A DNA stretch of 64,000 nt from Diplonema japonicum (lineage: Eukaryota; Euglenozoa; Diplonemea; Diplonemida; Diplonemidae). Shown here piece after piece: positions 43,273 through 53,710 of the stretch. Under the pieces are notes generated by a model. That model made no database searches and was not told the DNA's origin. It worked only from the letters and a program-made list of their open reading frames with translations. A program made the position numbers and the translations under genes. The stretch is taken from the NCBI GenBank assembly GCA_964019335.1, contig OZ025745.1:248001-312000 (forward strand), given 5' to 3'. The first letter of the stretch is position 1. Each line of letters opens with the position of its first letter.

Positions 43273-44331
43273 CTACCATGGACGCGTGGACATGGGTTCA
43301 ACAGAGACAGAGCGGCGCGTGGCACGGGGCTGCGGTGAGGGTGTAGGGGAGGGAGAGGGACGTCTTGAGGGCATCGGTGAAGAAAGAAGTGTACCGACAG
43401 TGGACTCGTTGTGGAAGGCGTTGGAGCGACGGCCGGGACGCTGCTGCGAGAGCGCAGCAGGGGGCTCAGCATGACGCTTAAGCGGGTAGGAAAACTTATT
43501 CCTCTCACCTGTCGACGGCAGGGGAGGGTAACTAGGGTTCGACAGGCAGGTGTCAAAGGGTGCAGGCGTTCTGGCGTACGCCGGGTGGTGGAACTGCTTT
43601 CTCTTCGGCGACGCCGACCGTGTCCTTGCCATGCTGGAATCAACCTTCTTTCTGCGTGAGAAGGCCTCTCCTTCCACCGCTGCAGGCGGTTGCACGAACC
43701 TCTTTGCAGACACATCTACCTGCTGCGACACTTCCGGCTGGATGTTCAAGGTTGTGGTGACGCTGAGCGCCTGGTCAAGGTGGCTTTCGATCATCTGCCG
43801 CTCTTCCTTCACACGCATCTGTTGCCTGAGGAACCGAGCGTGCTCCTGTGCACGCTGTGCCTTCATGTCTGCATCGAACTCCGCCTGTTGTCTGTCCTCC
43901 GTGGCCATCATCTCGTGGCGTCTCCTGTCCACGCTCTTTTCCCTCCCCAGCTCTTGGGCTTTAATCAGTTTCATCCTCCTGACATGGTCGGGTGACGGCA
44001 GGCACTCCCTTGTGGGGCTTGAGTGGAGCGTGGTCTTTGCTTTCCTTTCGACCTTTTCCCGCCTCTCCGGGAGTTGATTGAACCTCTTTGCGGTGTACAC
44101 CCTCCCTGCAGACTGCTGCTGCCCGACCCCGTAGGGAGGGGGGTTGCTCCCCTCCGGTTGGTGCATCACCTTTCCGGTTTTGTGTTCCGATTTCGGTTCG
44201 GGACGCACCATTCTTTTGGTGAAGGTGAACTGCCCCCCGCCGCATGAGGCTGCGGAGCTTTCCTCCCATCGACCGAACGCCCTGCTGCCGCATCCCTCAG
44301 TGGAGTACGAACGAGCCACGGAGTGCACCAT
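43273..44331 (-). CDS. Coiled-coil, Ser/Pro-rich protein of unknown function
   Basis: The frame from the ATG at 44331 gives 352 residues. Upstream in-frame codons include only non-ATG starts. On the coding strand the ATG follows a clear pyrimidine tract ending in TTCATTTTTCAG, a good acceptor site. Residues about 120-200 form a charged helix rich in Arg, Glu, Gln and Met (for example EFDADMKAQRAQEHARFLR), likely a coiled coil. The last 120 residues are rich in Ser, Pro and Arg with SP and RSxSP-type sites suitable for phosphorylation. This composition is common in microtubule-associated and flagellar proteins, but I recognise no family. Confidence 0.65.
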   Translation of the reverse strand: MVHSVARSYSTEGCGSRAFGRWEESSAASCGGGQFTFTKRMVRPEPKSEHKTGKVMHQPEGSNPPPYGVGQQQSAGRVYTAKRFNQLPERREKVERKAKTTLHSSPTRECLPSPDHVRRMKLIKAQELGREKSVDRRRHEMMATEDRQQAEFDADMKAQRAQEHARFLRQQMRVKEERQMIESHLDQALSVTTTLNIQPEVSQQVDVSAKRFVQPPAAVEGEAFSRRKKVDSSMARTRSASPKRKQFHHPAYARTPAPFDTCLSNPSYPPLPSTGERNKFSYPLKRHAEPPAALSQQRPGRRSNAFHNESTVGTLLSSPMPSRRPSPSPTPSPQPRATRRSVSVEPMSTRPW

Positions 44332-44405
44332 TTTCCCCCCCTCTGAAAAATGAAGATTTGGGGTGGAGGGGAATGTACCGTCTCTCGACAATAATATTGT
44401 TAAAA

Positions 44406-44443
<38 letters not shown>

Positions 44444-44460
44444 AGAGAGAGAGAGAGAGA

Positions 44461-45363
44461 TCATGACGCGAGTCTTCCGACTGCGTTCCTGTTAATGTCG
44501 TCGATGACAGTTTCCATCTGCACAAGCATCACAAGGTGTGCGGGTGACAGCGCCTCCGGAGGAGGTCTTGCGAGCATGGCATGGTGTTCCTCAAGCGAAC
44601 GGGCGAAGTAAGGCTGGACCGTCTCACCGGCCATTCTGTCCAACCGTTTCTTCTGCGACTTTTGCATGGACGAAACCGCAGACGATAACCTGCCGTCGAG
44701 GGCAGCTCTGATAAGCCGTTGCCTGGCCATTTCCAAGGAGCAGAACCCAGATGGGACTAAAGGGGCGGCTTCATGACCAGGAAGAAGTTTTTTTGCGTCT
44801 TCCAACAAACAGCATATCGGTAAGATTCTGTCCACAACCTCTTGCGGATCGTCCCATCGGCAGAACCCTTCAGCAAGGTGTTGCAACCTCGCGGCTGGTG
44901 TGGTGGTTTCCCAGTTTTTGTACAGTTCAACATCGTTAGCTTCACATATAATCTCTTCTGGATCGAGGGTAAGATGAGCCTTGGAGTAACACCACGCAAC
45001 ATATGTTGAAATCACTCTCTTTTCATTCACGAGTTTTTCTTCTATGTCCCCCCTAGAATCGTCTCTAGCCAGCGCACCGTACTGTAGGGCTCTGGACAGC
45101 TCGAAGGCAGAGCGAGGTGTGGTCATGGGGATGCCCTTGCTTATTACCACACGACGCCTTGAATGGTCCCAGCCACACCCGTGGATGGTCCCTTCATCCA
45201 CCTCCAAGGGCACGTCGATCCCTTCTGATAAATAACCGCTTAGTTCGGGCCGTTCATCGCCGAAGATTTTCGCGTCGAAAAAACATGGTTCTGTTTGCTT
45301 GCTCTGCCCCTTCTCTCTGGTTTCTTTGAACATGTCGGACAGTGTAGATGCTGCATTTGCCAT
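44461..45363 (-). CDS. Unidentified 300-residue soluble protein
   Basis: The frame is intronless with an ATG at 45363 directly after an A run, the usual leader here. The protein is mostly helical and acidic in its first half, with no signal peptide or membrane span. Recognisable landmarks are GCGWDHSRRRVVISKG (near residue 62), YVAWCYSKAHLTLDPEE (near 120), and a C-terminal helix with MLVQMETVIDDINRNAVG. I could not place it in a family. A GA microsatellite and an A run of about 32 follow its stop codon. Confidence 0.65.
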   Translation of the reverse strand: MANAASTLSDMFKETREKGQSKQTEPCFFDAKIFGDERPELSGYLSEGIDVPLEVDEGTIHGCGWDHSRRRVVISKGIPMTTPRSAFELSRALQYGALARDDSRGDIEEKLVNEKRVISTYVAWCYSKAHLTLDPEEIICEANDVELYKNWETTTPAARLQHLAEGFCRWDDPQEVVDRILPICCLLEDAKKLLPGHEAAPLVPSGFCSLEMARQRLIRAALDGRLSSAVSSMQKSQKKRLDRMAGETVQPYFARSLEEHHAMLARPPPEALSPAHLVMLVQMETVIDDINRNAVGRLAS

Positions 45364-46652
45364 TTTTTTTTTTTTTTATGTTGTTGTCCCTTGGGTGGGT
45401 TGGTTTTGAGAGAGAGGAGAATAAGGAAGGGAGGGGGGGAAAAAAAATGAGCAAAAGAAGAAGAAGAGAAAGAAAAAAAAAATCCCCCCCATTCTTCCTG
45501 CTTTCTTATTCCGCTTGCTCCTCTTTTGTTTGCCATTCTTGCAAAAAAAAGGGGGGGGGGAAATTGTGGTGCTTCCATATTGTGTAGATTGTCAAAAAAA
45601 AAAAACAACTTTTTTTTTTCATATCGGTTTTTGCTTTTCTCATTCTTAAAATTAAATTTTCGCCTTTGCAATGCACTCTCTTTTTTCCCCCCCTTCCTCT
45701 TCGGTCATGGCACAGGCCTCTTTCCTCTTTGTACACTGCGCATACAAACAGGGGGGGGGGGGGGGGGCCTCCATCCCTGAAAGAAGAAAAAGAAAAACTA
45801 ATAATAATAATAATAATAATAACCCCCTGGGATATCTCATGGCATTGTGGCAGTCAGCAAAAGTGAGGAGAGGTCGGCATAAAATAGCACAAGCACGCAA
45901 CAAAAATCCCCAACCACACTTTCGCCCGCAGGGGGGTTTTTTTTTTCTTTTTTTTAAAGAATCAGTCCTAGGGAAGAAATCATGGAAGGATAACATGGGA
46001 TGAAAAAATAAAGCCCCCCTGTCCCCTCTTTTTTTTTGTTGCAGAAAAATGAAAGGACAGGAGAGAATAATAAACACACTTTTCTTTTCTGGAAAAAAAA
46101 AAAAAGAAAAAAAAAAAAAAAAAAAACAATAACACGGACACATGAAACAGGCTGGGGGTATGGAAAGAACGGACTTGGAAGAGGGGTAAAAAAGAAAAAA
46201 AAAGAAAAGAAAAACAGAACACAGAATAAAGAAAAAGAAAAAGAGGGGAATATTGCACAAAAGATAATAAAAAACTGAAAATGAAGAAGAAAAAAAAGGG
46301 GGAGGGGGAAATAGATTCACTACTGGGGAACGTAACATGCAACGAACCACGCGAGAGAAGGGGGAAAAAAAAATGATCCTCTTTTTTTTTACCCTCTCCC
46401 CCTTTTTTTTTGTTCCACATTTCCTTTTCCCTCTCTCACCCCCGCGCTCCTTACACTTTTTTTTTTCCGTCTCTTTTATTTTCTTCCACCTGTCTCTCCC
46501 TTCTTTTTCAAGTAGATAACAAAAGAAAAAAAAAAGAAAGAAAGAAGAAAAAAAAAACTTTAGGTTAGGATACGGTGGTTTAATATATTGAGTGTTTCCG
46601 CGCCCCCCCCCCATTTTTTTTTTGAAAATTTTATTTTTCATATTTTCTTTTC
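45364..46652. other. Low-complexity spacer
   Basis: Long purine and pyrimidine strings, an (ATA)n run near 45800, and C/G runs. A 329-codon minus-strand frame exists here but is rich in Phe, Lys, Ser and Pro runs from homopolymers and has no coding character. Confidence 0.7.
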
Positions 46653-47075
46653 TTAGCCAAGATCAACAGTCGATGTATAGTCGTAGTCAATAGTGGGGAT
46701 AACGGAGGAGATGAACTGTGTTCATTTTTTTTTTTTTAAATATTTTTTCCCTTTACCTTAAGAAACAAAAACAGAGCCATATCAGTGTTAATGCCGAATG
46801 CCGCCGCAGCTTCCTCATCCTGAGATGTCCTTTCTTCATGCGCTTCCTTGAGCTTGTCGATCATCCTCTTCATAGTCTCAGCATGTCTGCAGGGGTGGAT
46901 CGACACCATGCTCGCACCTTTTTTATTTTTTTTTATTTTTTATTTTTTGTCTCTAACCCCCCTCCCATACCAGTATAAGGGTGCGTCTCGATGGTAACCG
47001 TCTTCTCCTTGTAATCAGCAAAGATGTCCTGAAACATTTCCTTGCTGTTCAGCTGGGTACCGCTTTCGCTGTACC

Positions 47076-47106
<31 letters not shown>

Positions 47107-47684
47107 CTTTTTTCCCCCGCAAACCCTTGCAGATAAACCCTCGGAGTGTACTCATAATTGTCGTAAAGCAAATGGATATCGTACTTACGTGACGGAACGA
47201 GGCCTTCGGTGGTGACGGCGGCCGCGTCGTCGTCCTCTACCACGCAGTTCTCTTCACCGTCCTCGCCCATTTCAGGGATGCTGTCGTCGTCATCCTCGTC
47301 TGGAGCGGCTTCCTGTGCTTCGTTACCCATTTGAGGGGCGTCCTCGGGTTGGGTTGGGTGGTGGTCGATGTGGGTGGCAGTCCATCCATCATCGACTTCC
47401 TCCTCACCTCCCGCATCGTTGGTAAGATCAGCCGCACGTTTTTCGCACCTTGCCCCCGTCATAACGAGGTACCGCTTGTTCTTCGGCATCATTTTGTGGA
47501 CGCTCTCCGTCCCGTCCGTGGCCCCGTGCCATTTCCATGTAGGGCACCTCGTAACTAGCTTGTCGCCAGCATCGACGTACTCCTCAGGAGTCATCTGTCC
47601 CTTCTCCATGAACCTTGTGGATGTTATTGGCGAGACCACACTGCTATAGACCTCTGTCCATTTCTTGTATAATGCTGCGGTCAT
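46653..47684 (-). CDS. ATG3: Autophagy E2-like enzyme ATG3, four exons
   Basis: ATG3 transfers the ubiquitin-like ATG8 to phosphatidylethanolamine during autophagosome growth. Exons are 47684-47125, 47074-46971, 46917-46757 and 46715-46653, giving 295 residues, close to the usual 310. Introns are 50, 53 and 41 nt (donors GTTTGC, GTATGG, GTAAAG; all end in AG) and frames join correctly at each. Landmarks: MTPEEYVDAGDKLV and CPTWKW at the N-terminus, an acidic flexible loop, RKYDIHLLYDNYEYTPRVYL, KEKTVTIETHPYT, the catalytic cysteine in SIHPCRHAETM, and the family's C-terminal FISSVIPTIDYDYT. The acidic loop is the place where ATG7 binds in other species. Read without splicing, only the N-terminal half is visible and it appears to end in poly-Lys. 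The gene is intact and very likely functional. Confidence 0.95.
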
Positions 47685-48755
47685 GTCGGGGGGGGAGGTC
47701 TTTTTTTTTTTTTTTTTTTTTTCCCTTTTTTTTTCGTGAATAATTTTCGTGAATAATTTTTATTTTATTTTCAAAAAAAAAATTCAATAATTGGTTTAGG
47801 GGGGGGGGGGGGAAAGAAAGAAAAAAAAAGAAGAAAAAAAAAGGGTCACTTCGAAGGTGAACCTGCAGTATGTGACAGGATCGCCTAACGATGGTCAACT
47901 CATTTAGTGTTTGATCCCTTCTGTCGTGGTGTTGCCTTAGGCCCCTCGGAGTATCTATTGCAGCTTGGGTATGAAGAGGGCACTGATTTTTTAGTTTCTG
48001 CGGAATCAGATGGCTGATGTCAAAATCCGAGGTAAAAAAAAAGGGGGGGATATGATAACTTGTATTTTTATTTTATTTTTTTTTTTTATTTTGTGTGGAG
48101 AAAAAAAATAAAATAAAAAACCGAAGTTTTACCATAATATTTTTTTTTGGGGGGGATTCACTTATTACCCTCCCCCCCCCCAAAAAAAATGGGGCTTTGA
48201 TTGCGTTAAGCGTGCAACGTTTTTTTTTTCCGTTAAGCGTGCAACGAAAAAAGAAGTCGAAAAGTTCACTAAATACCCGGGAAAAAAAAGGGGGGGGGGG
48301 TTTTTGAGTATTTTAGCAGCCTCCAAAAAAATCTTTTTTTTCTTCAACGGCACTTCTCCCCCCCCCCAAAAAAAACCGGTTTTGGTAAAAACTGGAATTT
48401 TGCGACTGGGAACTAAGTGAATTACCCTACTATTTTTGAAGAGAGGGAAGAAGAAAAAAAGAGAGAGAAAAAAAAAAGGGGAGGGGGTTTTTTGTTGATT
48501 TGTATAGTTACAAGGGGTGGGGGAAAAAAAAAGGTGGCGAGTAATGGTGAGAGAAAAAGAAGAAGAAAAAAAAAAAAAACTAGCTATTTTTTTTTTAATT
48601 CTTTTTTTGGGGGATCGTGGAATATACCTTCCGGTTCTCACTTTCGTAAAGTTTTTTTTTTTTTTTTCCCGCTTCCCCCTTCTTTATAGCAACATGGAAA
48701 TGCTGCCTATCCCCTTTCCCTGTTTCGACACCAATCAAACTAGTGGGGGGAGGCA
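47685..48755. other. Low-complexity spacer
   Basis: Homopolymer runs with two short complex islands. The segment CCTGCAGTATGTGACAGG at about 47860 resembles one at about 448, next to dispersed repeat A. Short repeated GTTAAGCGTGCAACG blocks lie at about 48202-48245 (also near 12097). No gene is visible. Confidence 0.6.
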
Positions 48756-50034
48756 CTAGCGTTGTTTAGCGCTGGTATTGGCAATGTTGCTGTCAACTTC
48801 TTGATCCTGATTAAAAAAAAAAAAAAAATTCCCCCTCCCTGCCCATTTTTTTTTTCTACACACCGAAACCAATGTTGGGTTCTTCGGTATTTGCACAGAA
48901 TTATCCAGCTGCTCCTTCGTGAAAACCGACTTGGCCACCTTCTGCAATATCTGCCTGTTCTTATCAACATTCTCAAATGTGAGGACGGGGTTCTGCGAAG
49001 ATTAAAAAAAAAAAAAAAAAAAAAAAAAAGGGGCCACCCTTGTGAAACTTCGCCCCGAAGCCTCCCAAGTCCCCTGTGGTCCCGTAGAAAGTAAAAGTGG
49101 AGAGGTAAAGAAAGCTTGAAAATTGAAATAGGGAGAGGGGCCACAGAAGCAATTAAACACCAACTGGAGAGTATGCTGTGGGAGGCTTGCTTCACTGGCA
49201 CGATGCCGCGGAGAGGCTACTTACCTGACCTGGTGAAGCCACCTCCTTGTTCGATGTAATGGGATAAGGGACTCTCCGTTGAGGGCGATGCTAACTGGCG
49301 CCACGCGTAGGGTGGGCTCTCCACCCCCGTCCAGGTTTCCCCACGTGTACTTTCTCCAAACCACACTTACCAGGAACCACCACAGGGAGGTTGGAAACAT
49401 TGGTCCCCCCCCAAAAAAAAATAAAAAAATACCATCTCACTGCTCGTCTGGTGGCAAAGAACAGGACTAACAGGCTTCCCGTCCAACCATTTCCTAAGGC
49501 GAATCTTCCGTTCATCATAGCAACGCTCCGCATCAGGCACCGAGAGTATGGACGAATCTTGTAAAACAGGATGGCTCCCCCCGCTCTCAAGCTCCAAATC
49601 CTTGGTCCGTTTTCTATTTTTTTTTAATTTTTTTCCCAAAAAAAAAAAAGATTTTTTTTTTTTTACCTGCCCTGTACGGATAATGGGTTTGTATTTGGTG
49701 TTGTTTTCCCGCTAAATGTCCGTAAGTCCTGTGAATGCAAAGTTCCTGAGGTATCTGCCTCGGTGCTTGCGTTGACGGTGTCGTTGTCAAGAATTCGCTT
49801 TAATTGGGAAGGAGAGATTGGAGGGACATGCATCTGAGGTAATGTTGAGGCCGAGACCTCCTTATCGACATCTTCATCCTGGCTCAACTGTTCCTTGCCC
49901 GACGCCTGGTTGCTCACCAACACAGGTGCCTCCCCGACTAGAGTGCCTTCATCTTCTTTCTCTGTTGAATCCTCGCGGTCCACCCTTACTTCGCGCTCAT
50001 CTTTTTCGCGATTCTTTGACTTGCAACACCCCAT
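48756..50034 (-). CDS. Dual-acylated (MGCC) protein of unknown function, five exons
   Basis: Exons are 50034-49667, 49613-49433, 49349-49230, 48992-48864 and 48806-48756, giving 282 residues. Frame phases agree at every junction. Introns are 53, 83, 237 and 57 nt; the third is far longer than any other here and its donor (GTCAGG) is weak, so that junction is the least certain. The N-terminus MGCCKSK is a textbook signal for myristoylation at Gly2 and palmitoylation at Cys3/Cys4, so the protein should sit on the inner face of a membrane. The next 110 residues are acidic, Ser/Thr-rich and probably disordered. The later exons encode a more ordered part with ERCYDERKIRLRKWLDGK, PTLRVAPVSIALNGE and NPVLTFENVDKNRQILQKVA. 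No family is recognised. Confidence 0.65.
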
Positions 50035-50195
50035 TCATTTCTAATAGACAGCGACCCCTTTCGCCTGGAGAGGGGGTTTTTTTAATGGTATTGGGGGGGG
50101 GGGGGGAGAAAAGAATAAAAAATACCCCTCTTTTTTTTTTCCCCCCCCGGTTTGGTTTTTTTTTTTTTTCCCTCCCCCTTTCCCCCTGTTAACTT

Positions 50196-50721
50196 CTAAA
50201 GAGCTTTGAAAACATCCTCACAGGTTTCGTATTGCTGTACCTCGTGTGAGCCAGCGACAAACTGAGAAAATGGTTTTGAGGGGGAGAAAAAAAAAAAAAA
50301 AAAAAAAGTCCATACTGCGCCCATAGAGCCTTTCCCAAACCTCACAATGGACTCGGCGTCCTGGCATATCGCGGCTTCACCAATGGCACAGTTTCCAGGG
50401 TAGTTTTTCAAAGTGTTGCGTACCTCTGCGGATCCTGTCTGAACCGATTTTTCAACATCGGGGGTTCCACAGTAGGCTTGACCCGCGATATTTTCGTTGA
50501 TTTCTTTGTCGGCCCACCCCATCCAGGCCTTGAAGAAGCGGTCGCGAGCAGCGGAAGGAGATCCTGTCTCGGGGTTCAAGTCCGATATGACAAAGGCCTT
50601 GTCGCTTCCTTTCATCGTTTTCTGAACGATGGAAACAACACCTTTGATGCACCTCTTCATGTAGTCCGAGGTGCCGAGGGTTTTGATCGTTGCCTTTCCG
50701 TCCTTAACTGCTTTCAACACC

Positions 50722-50752
<31 letters not shown>

Positions 50753-50947
50753 TCCAAAAAAAAAAAAAAAAAAATACCAATTTCTCGCCTCTTATGTGAA
50801 CGCATGTGAAGACATTGCCGCCAAACCTGCTCTTCACCACCTTCTTCCCCGCAGCCTTCCAGTGTTTTGCGATACTTGGCCATGCGGTGAACCCCGGGTG
50901 CGTCCCACATATCTTATGCGGTGTGTCTTTAAATAGGAGCGCCAACT

Positions 50948-50980
<33 letters not shown>

Positions 50981-52132
50981 GAGGGGAAATACCTCTTTCT
51001 CCTTGTTGTGTGGTGAGTGCCACCAAAACGAATCCCTAATGAGCCCCGGGAAGTTGGCGATCATCACGGTCCTCTTGTTGTTCAAGGGACCCGCCCTGCT
51101 CAGGAACGTCGCTCCCTTCACCATCGCCTGAAGACCCCCGCATTTAACAGACCCAACCTTCATTTTTTGAGAGCGGATCACGTGTGCGGTTTCGCCCCAG
51201 AACTCCCAAGGCCCGTTCCAAAAAGGGTCGAGATCCCTCTTATCGAACGTCTTGTGGAGGGAGGATAAGAATTTAGGGAAGCATTCGGCCAACGGTAGGG
51301 TTTCTTGCGGTGCACTACCGGGGGCAAGGGCAGTTCCGATTTCCTTCTCAGAACCGAGAAATAAAACGGAGTCGACAGTGTTGTTCGTGCGGTGCATCCA
51401 CTCCTCGTGGGTGATGATATCGACGCAGGGCATGCTGGAACGAAGCTCATCAATGTCCAGAAGGTACGACAGCGGGACAAAACCTTGCTTGGGGTCGACA
51501 GTGGTCGACCGAAAAGCAGGGATCCCGAACGACCCTGCAGGCAGCACAGCTGTCATACCCGCTTTCGCTGCCACCGCCAAAAACGGCACCAACTGTGTAC
51601 GCACCCCTGAAGCGAACCCAGCGGTCATAGTCGACACCATCAGAAACCGTTCTTCACGACGTTGCTGTGAAGGTGGTGGTGGTGATGGTGGACTCAACTG
51701 TGGGGGGTTCGGCATGGTTGAAGTGGTGGGGGAGGGTGTTGCCGGTGCGGGGTATAAAATCGCCTTTGCTGCGGCTACTATCCTCCGCCAGTGAGCGTGC
51801 TTTATCATCAGCTCGTCTCTGTCTTGATCGTCTGCCCGTGCGATGATGTGGACCCTGTCGAGGCCTGACGCCCGCATCCCTTCGTAGTACTCGGAGTGCC
51901 CGAGTCGTATCAGCATTGTTTTTACTTCTCGTCTATTCGCTCTGTCTTTCTTTCTGGCCTCTGCGCGGCTCATCACGGCGACCCGCCCCTTCCCTTCCAC
52001 CGCGGCCATCATTGCCTTGTAGTACTGATCCGCCTCCGCGCTGTGACCGCTCAGCATCACCACCAGCATCGCAGCAATTATCCCCGCAAACAGGATTGTG
52101 TACCGTGACCATGAGAGCCCCACTTGATTCAT
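50196..52132 (-). CDS. Fucosyltransferase-like type II membrane protein, four exons
   Basis: Exons are 52132-50993, 50945-50778, 50720-50316 and 50261-50196; introns are 47, 57 and 54 nt and every exon is a multiple of three, giving 592 residues. A signal-anchor (YTILFAGIIAAMLVVML) at about 12-29 predicts a Golgi or ER type II protein with a luminal catalytic part. A coiled stem and a Pro-rich linker follow to about residue 160. The catalytic region resembles the GDP-fucose protein O-fucosyltransferase superfamily: NNKRTVMIANFPGLI, the basic HIRGEK segment (the superfamily's H-x-R element), KAFVISDLNPETG, and FVAGSHEVQQYETCEDVF at the end. Assignment to that superfamily is by motif layout and is moderate; donor and acceptor sugars are inferred only. 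Two introns are stop-free and in frame, so unspliced reading would add false poly-Phe/poly-Lys. Confidence 0.68.
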
Positions 52133-52283
52133 ATCACAACGGGGCTAGGGGGGGGGGGGGGGGGGTGGTCCCTGTAGAGTGTAGCTTTTTCAAAAAGGGT
52201 TTTTCTTTTTTTTTTATATAAAATAACAATTTTCTCTTCAAAGGTAAAAAAAAAAAAAAAAAAAAAATTGACACTGTAAAGCA

Positions 52284-53087
52284 TCAGTTCTTTCCGCGCC
52301 GCTTACGTGACTTGTTCTGGGCCTGCAACGCGCGGACCCTTCCAGGGCAGAGCGCGACCGTGAGGCTCTTGGCCTCCGGCAGGGTGAAGGTTGAGTTTTT
52401 GAGGAACGTCTGCTTGGCCTTCGAGATGTTTCGAGTAACCGTCGTCAACCTAGGGTGCTCAACCTTGAAGGCCGCTTTGAAGATCTCCTCCGCCTTGTAG
52501 TAAAAGACCAACGCGTCTGAAGTACGCCCCATGAAGTTCAAGCAAACCCCGATGTTGTTCAGGGTGAGGCCTGTATCAGGGTGTGCAGGGCCGACCGTAC
52601 TCTCTCGCAGCTCGAGGCACCTGATGAAATGGTCGGCAGCCAGGTCGTACTGGGAAATGTGTGTGTAAACACACCCAAGCATCGAGTCTATCATGCCTTG
52701 TGCTTGGTGGTTTCTTGGGAGGGCTGAGCATAGCCTTTGAGCTTCGAACAGTTCAGCCAGCGCTCTTTCGTCATTTCCAGCTGAGTCGAAAACAGCAGAG
52801 AGAACTAATCTTAAAAAAACCCTTCCCAGTAACGGTAGTGTGGGTGCGCCTTCGGGGGCCATGACCCGGCCTAGTTGTTCCAGTCCTGCCCGTGCTTCTT
52901 CTTCCCATGCCAGTTGGGCTTCCATGTAAGCGCGAACTGCTGCGTCATACTGGCTGGTGTTATGTCTCGCCAACGCCACCTCGAACAGCAGGGCTACCTT
53001 CTCCGGGCAGGGCGGTGCGTATAAAACTTCCTTTATCAAGCAGGGCATGCCTGCCTTCATCCAAGCTGGGCCAATGGGTGGCTTCAT
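52284..53087 (-). CDS. TPR protein (kinesin light chain-like repeats)
   Basis: The frame is 267 residues without an intron. The middle holds tetratricopeptide repeats of the 42-residue kinesin-light-chain type: MLGCVYTHISQYDLAADHF, then PDTGLTLNNIGVCLNFMGR and DALVFYYKAEEIFKAAF, with the linking HP(D/R)L/T phrases typical of that class. An earlier, weaker repeat begins near KVALLFEVALARHNTSQYD. TPR stacks mediate protein-protein contacts. No kinesin heavy-chain-binding coiled coil is present, so this is not a true light chain. The C-terminus is basic (NKSRKRRGKN) and could be a nuclear signal. Confidence 0.8.
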   Translation of the reverse strand: MKPPIGPAWMKAGMPCLIKEVLYAPPCPEKVALLFEVALARHNTSQYDAAVRAYMEAQLAWEEEARAGLEQLGRVMAPEGAPTLPLLGRVFLRLVLSAVFDSAGNDERALAELFEAQRLCSALPRNHQAQGMIDSMLGCVYTHISQYDLAADHFIRCLELRESTVGPAHPDTGLTLNNIGVCLNFMGRTSDALVFYYKAEEIFKAAFKVEHPRLTTVTRNISKAKQTFLKNSTFTLPEAKSLTVALCPGRVRALQAQNKSRKRRGKN

Positions 53088-53417
53088 GTTATGTATATAC
53101 CTATCGTGGGGTGGGTATGATGGGTAAAGAAGGAAAAAAGCAAAAAAAAAGAAGAAGAAAAAAAAAGAAGGAGGATTAGAGGAAGGGGGTATAACATTTC
53201 CTCGGGGTGTGGGGGAAGGGGTGGGGGGGTATTGTGCTCAGCTATTTTTTTTTTTTTTGGTTTCGTTTTTTTTTCCCCTCCTTTTTTTTCCTCTTTTTTT
53301 TTTTCCTCTGGTGTTTTGGCTTGTTGCTTGACCCGTTGGAGGGAGGGGAATTATTAAGGGGCAAAAATAAATAAAAGGGGGGGGGGGAATATGCCGTGTA
53401 AAGTGAGAGTGTAATAA

Positions 53418-53624
53418 CTGTAAAACGAAAAAAAAAAAAAAAAACGAAGAAGGAAAAAAAGAAATTCGTCAGCAGACATATTTAGGAGGAAGAATAGAAC
53501 GGCGATGCTAAGGCATAAACCAATGTTAATATTGTTGGCACCACCACATATCTACCGATGGCCAGCGAAAAAAAGTATGTTTCTGAAGGGCACATCCATG
53601 ACGAAAAAGTATTTCGTTTTACAG
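53418..53624. mobile_element. 207-bp MITE related to the pogo-like element
   Basis: The ends read CTGTAAAACGAA and TTCGTTTTACAG, identical to the termini of the 1615-bp transposon at 39137-40751. The body has no coding capacity and no other similarity I can see. Flanks are TAA on both sides. It is therefore a likely deletion derivative mobilised by the same transposase. Confidence 0.8.
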
Positions 53625-53710
53625 TAAGAGAAAAAAAAAAGGGCATGTTTCTTTTTTTTTTTTTTTTTACTTAATTCCGCAAAGTTACATGAGGAAATTT
53701 CTAAAGGGCC

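Noticed and set aside
45652-46641. 329-codon minus-strand frame rich in Phe, Lys, Pro and Ser
   Set aside because: It arises from homopolymer and low-complexity spacer; no complex segment or motif and no plausible start context.
48740-49201. Alternative frame (Arg/Ser/Trp-rich) through the third and fourth exons of the MGCC gene
   Set aside because: The other frame (NPVLTFENVDKNRQ and onward) has normal protein composition and consistent exon phases; this one looks like a shifted reading of it.
49367-49639. Start at MGKKLKKN as a separate gene
   Set aside because: The first residues come from the A-rich intron between exon 1 (MGCCKSK) and exon 2. Joining GTAAAA at 49666 to AAATAG at 49614 keeps the frame.
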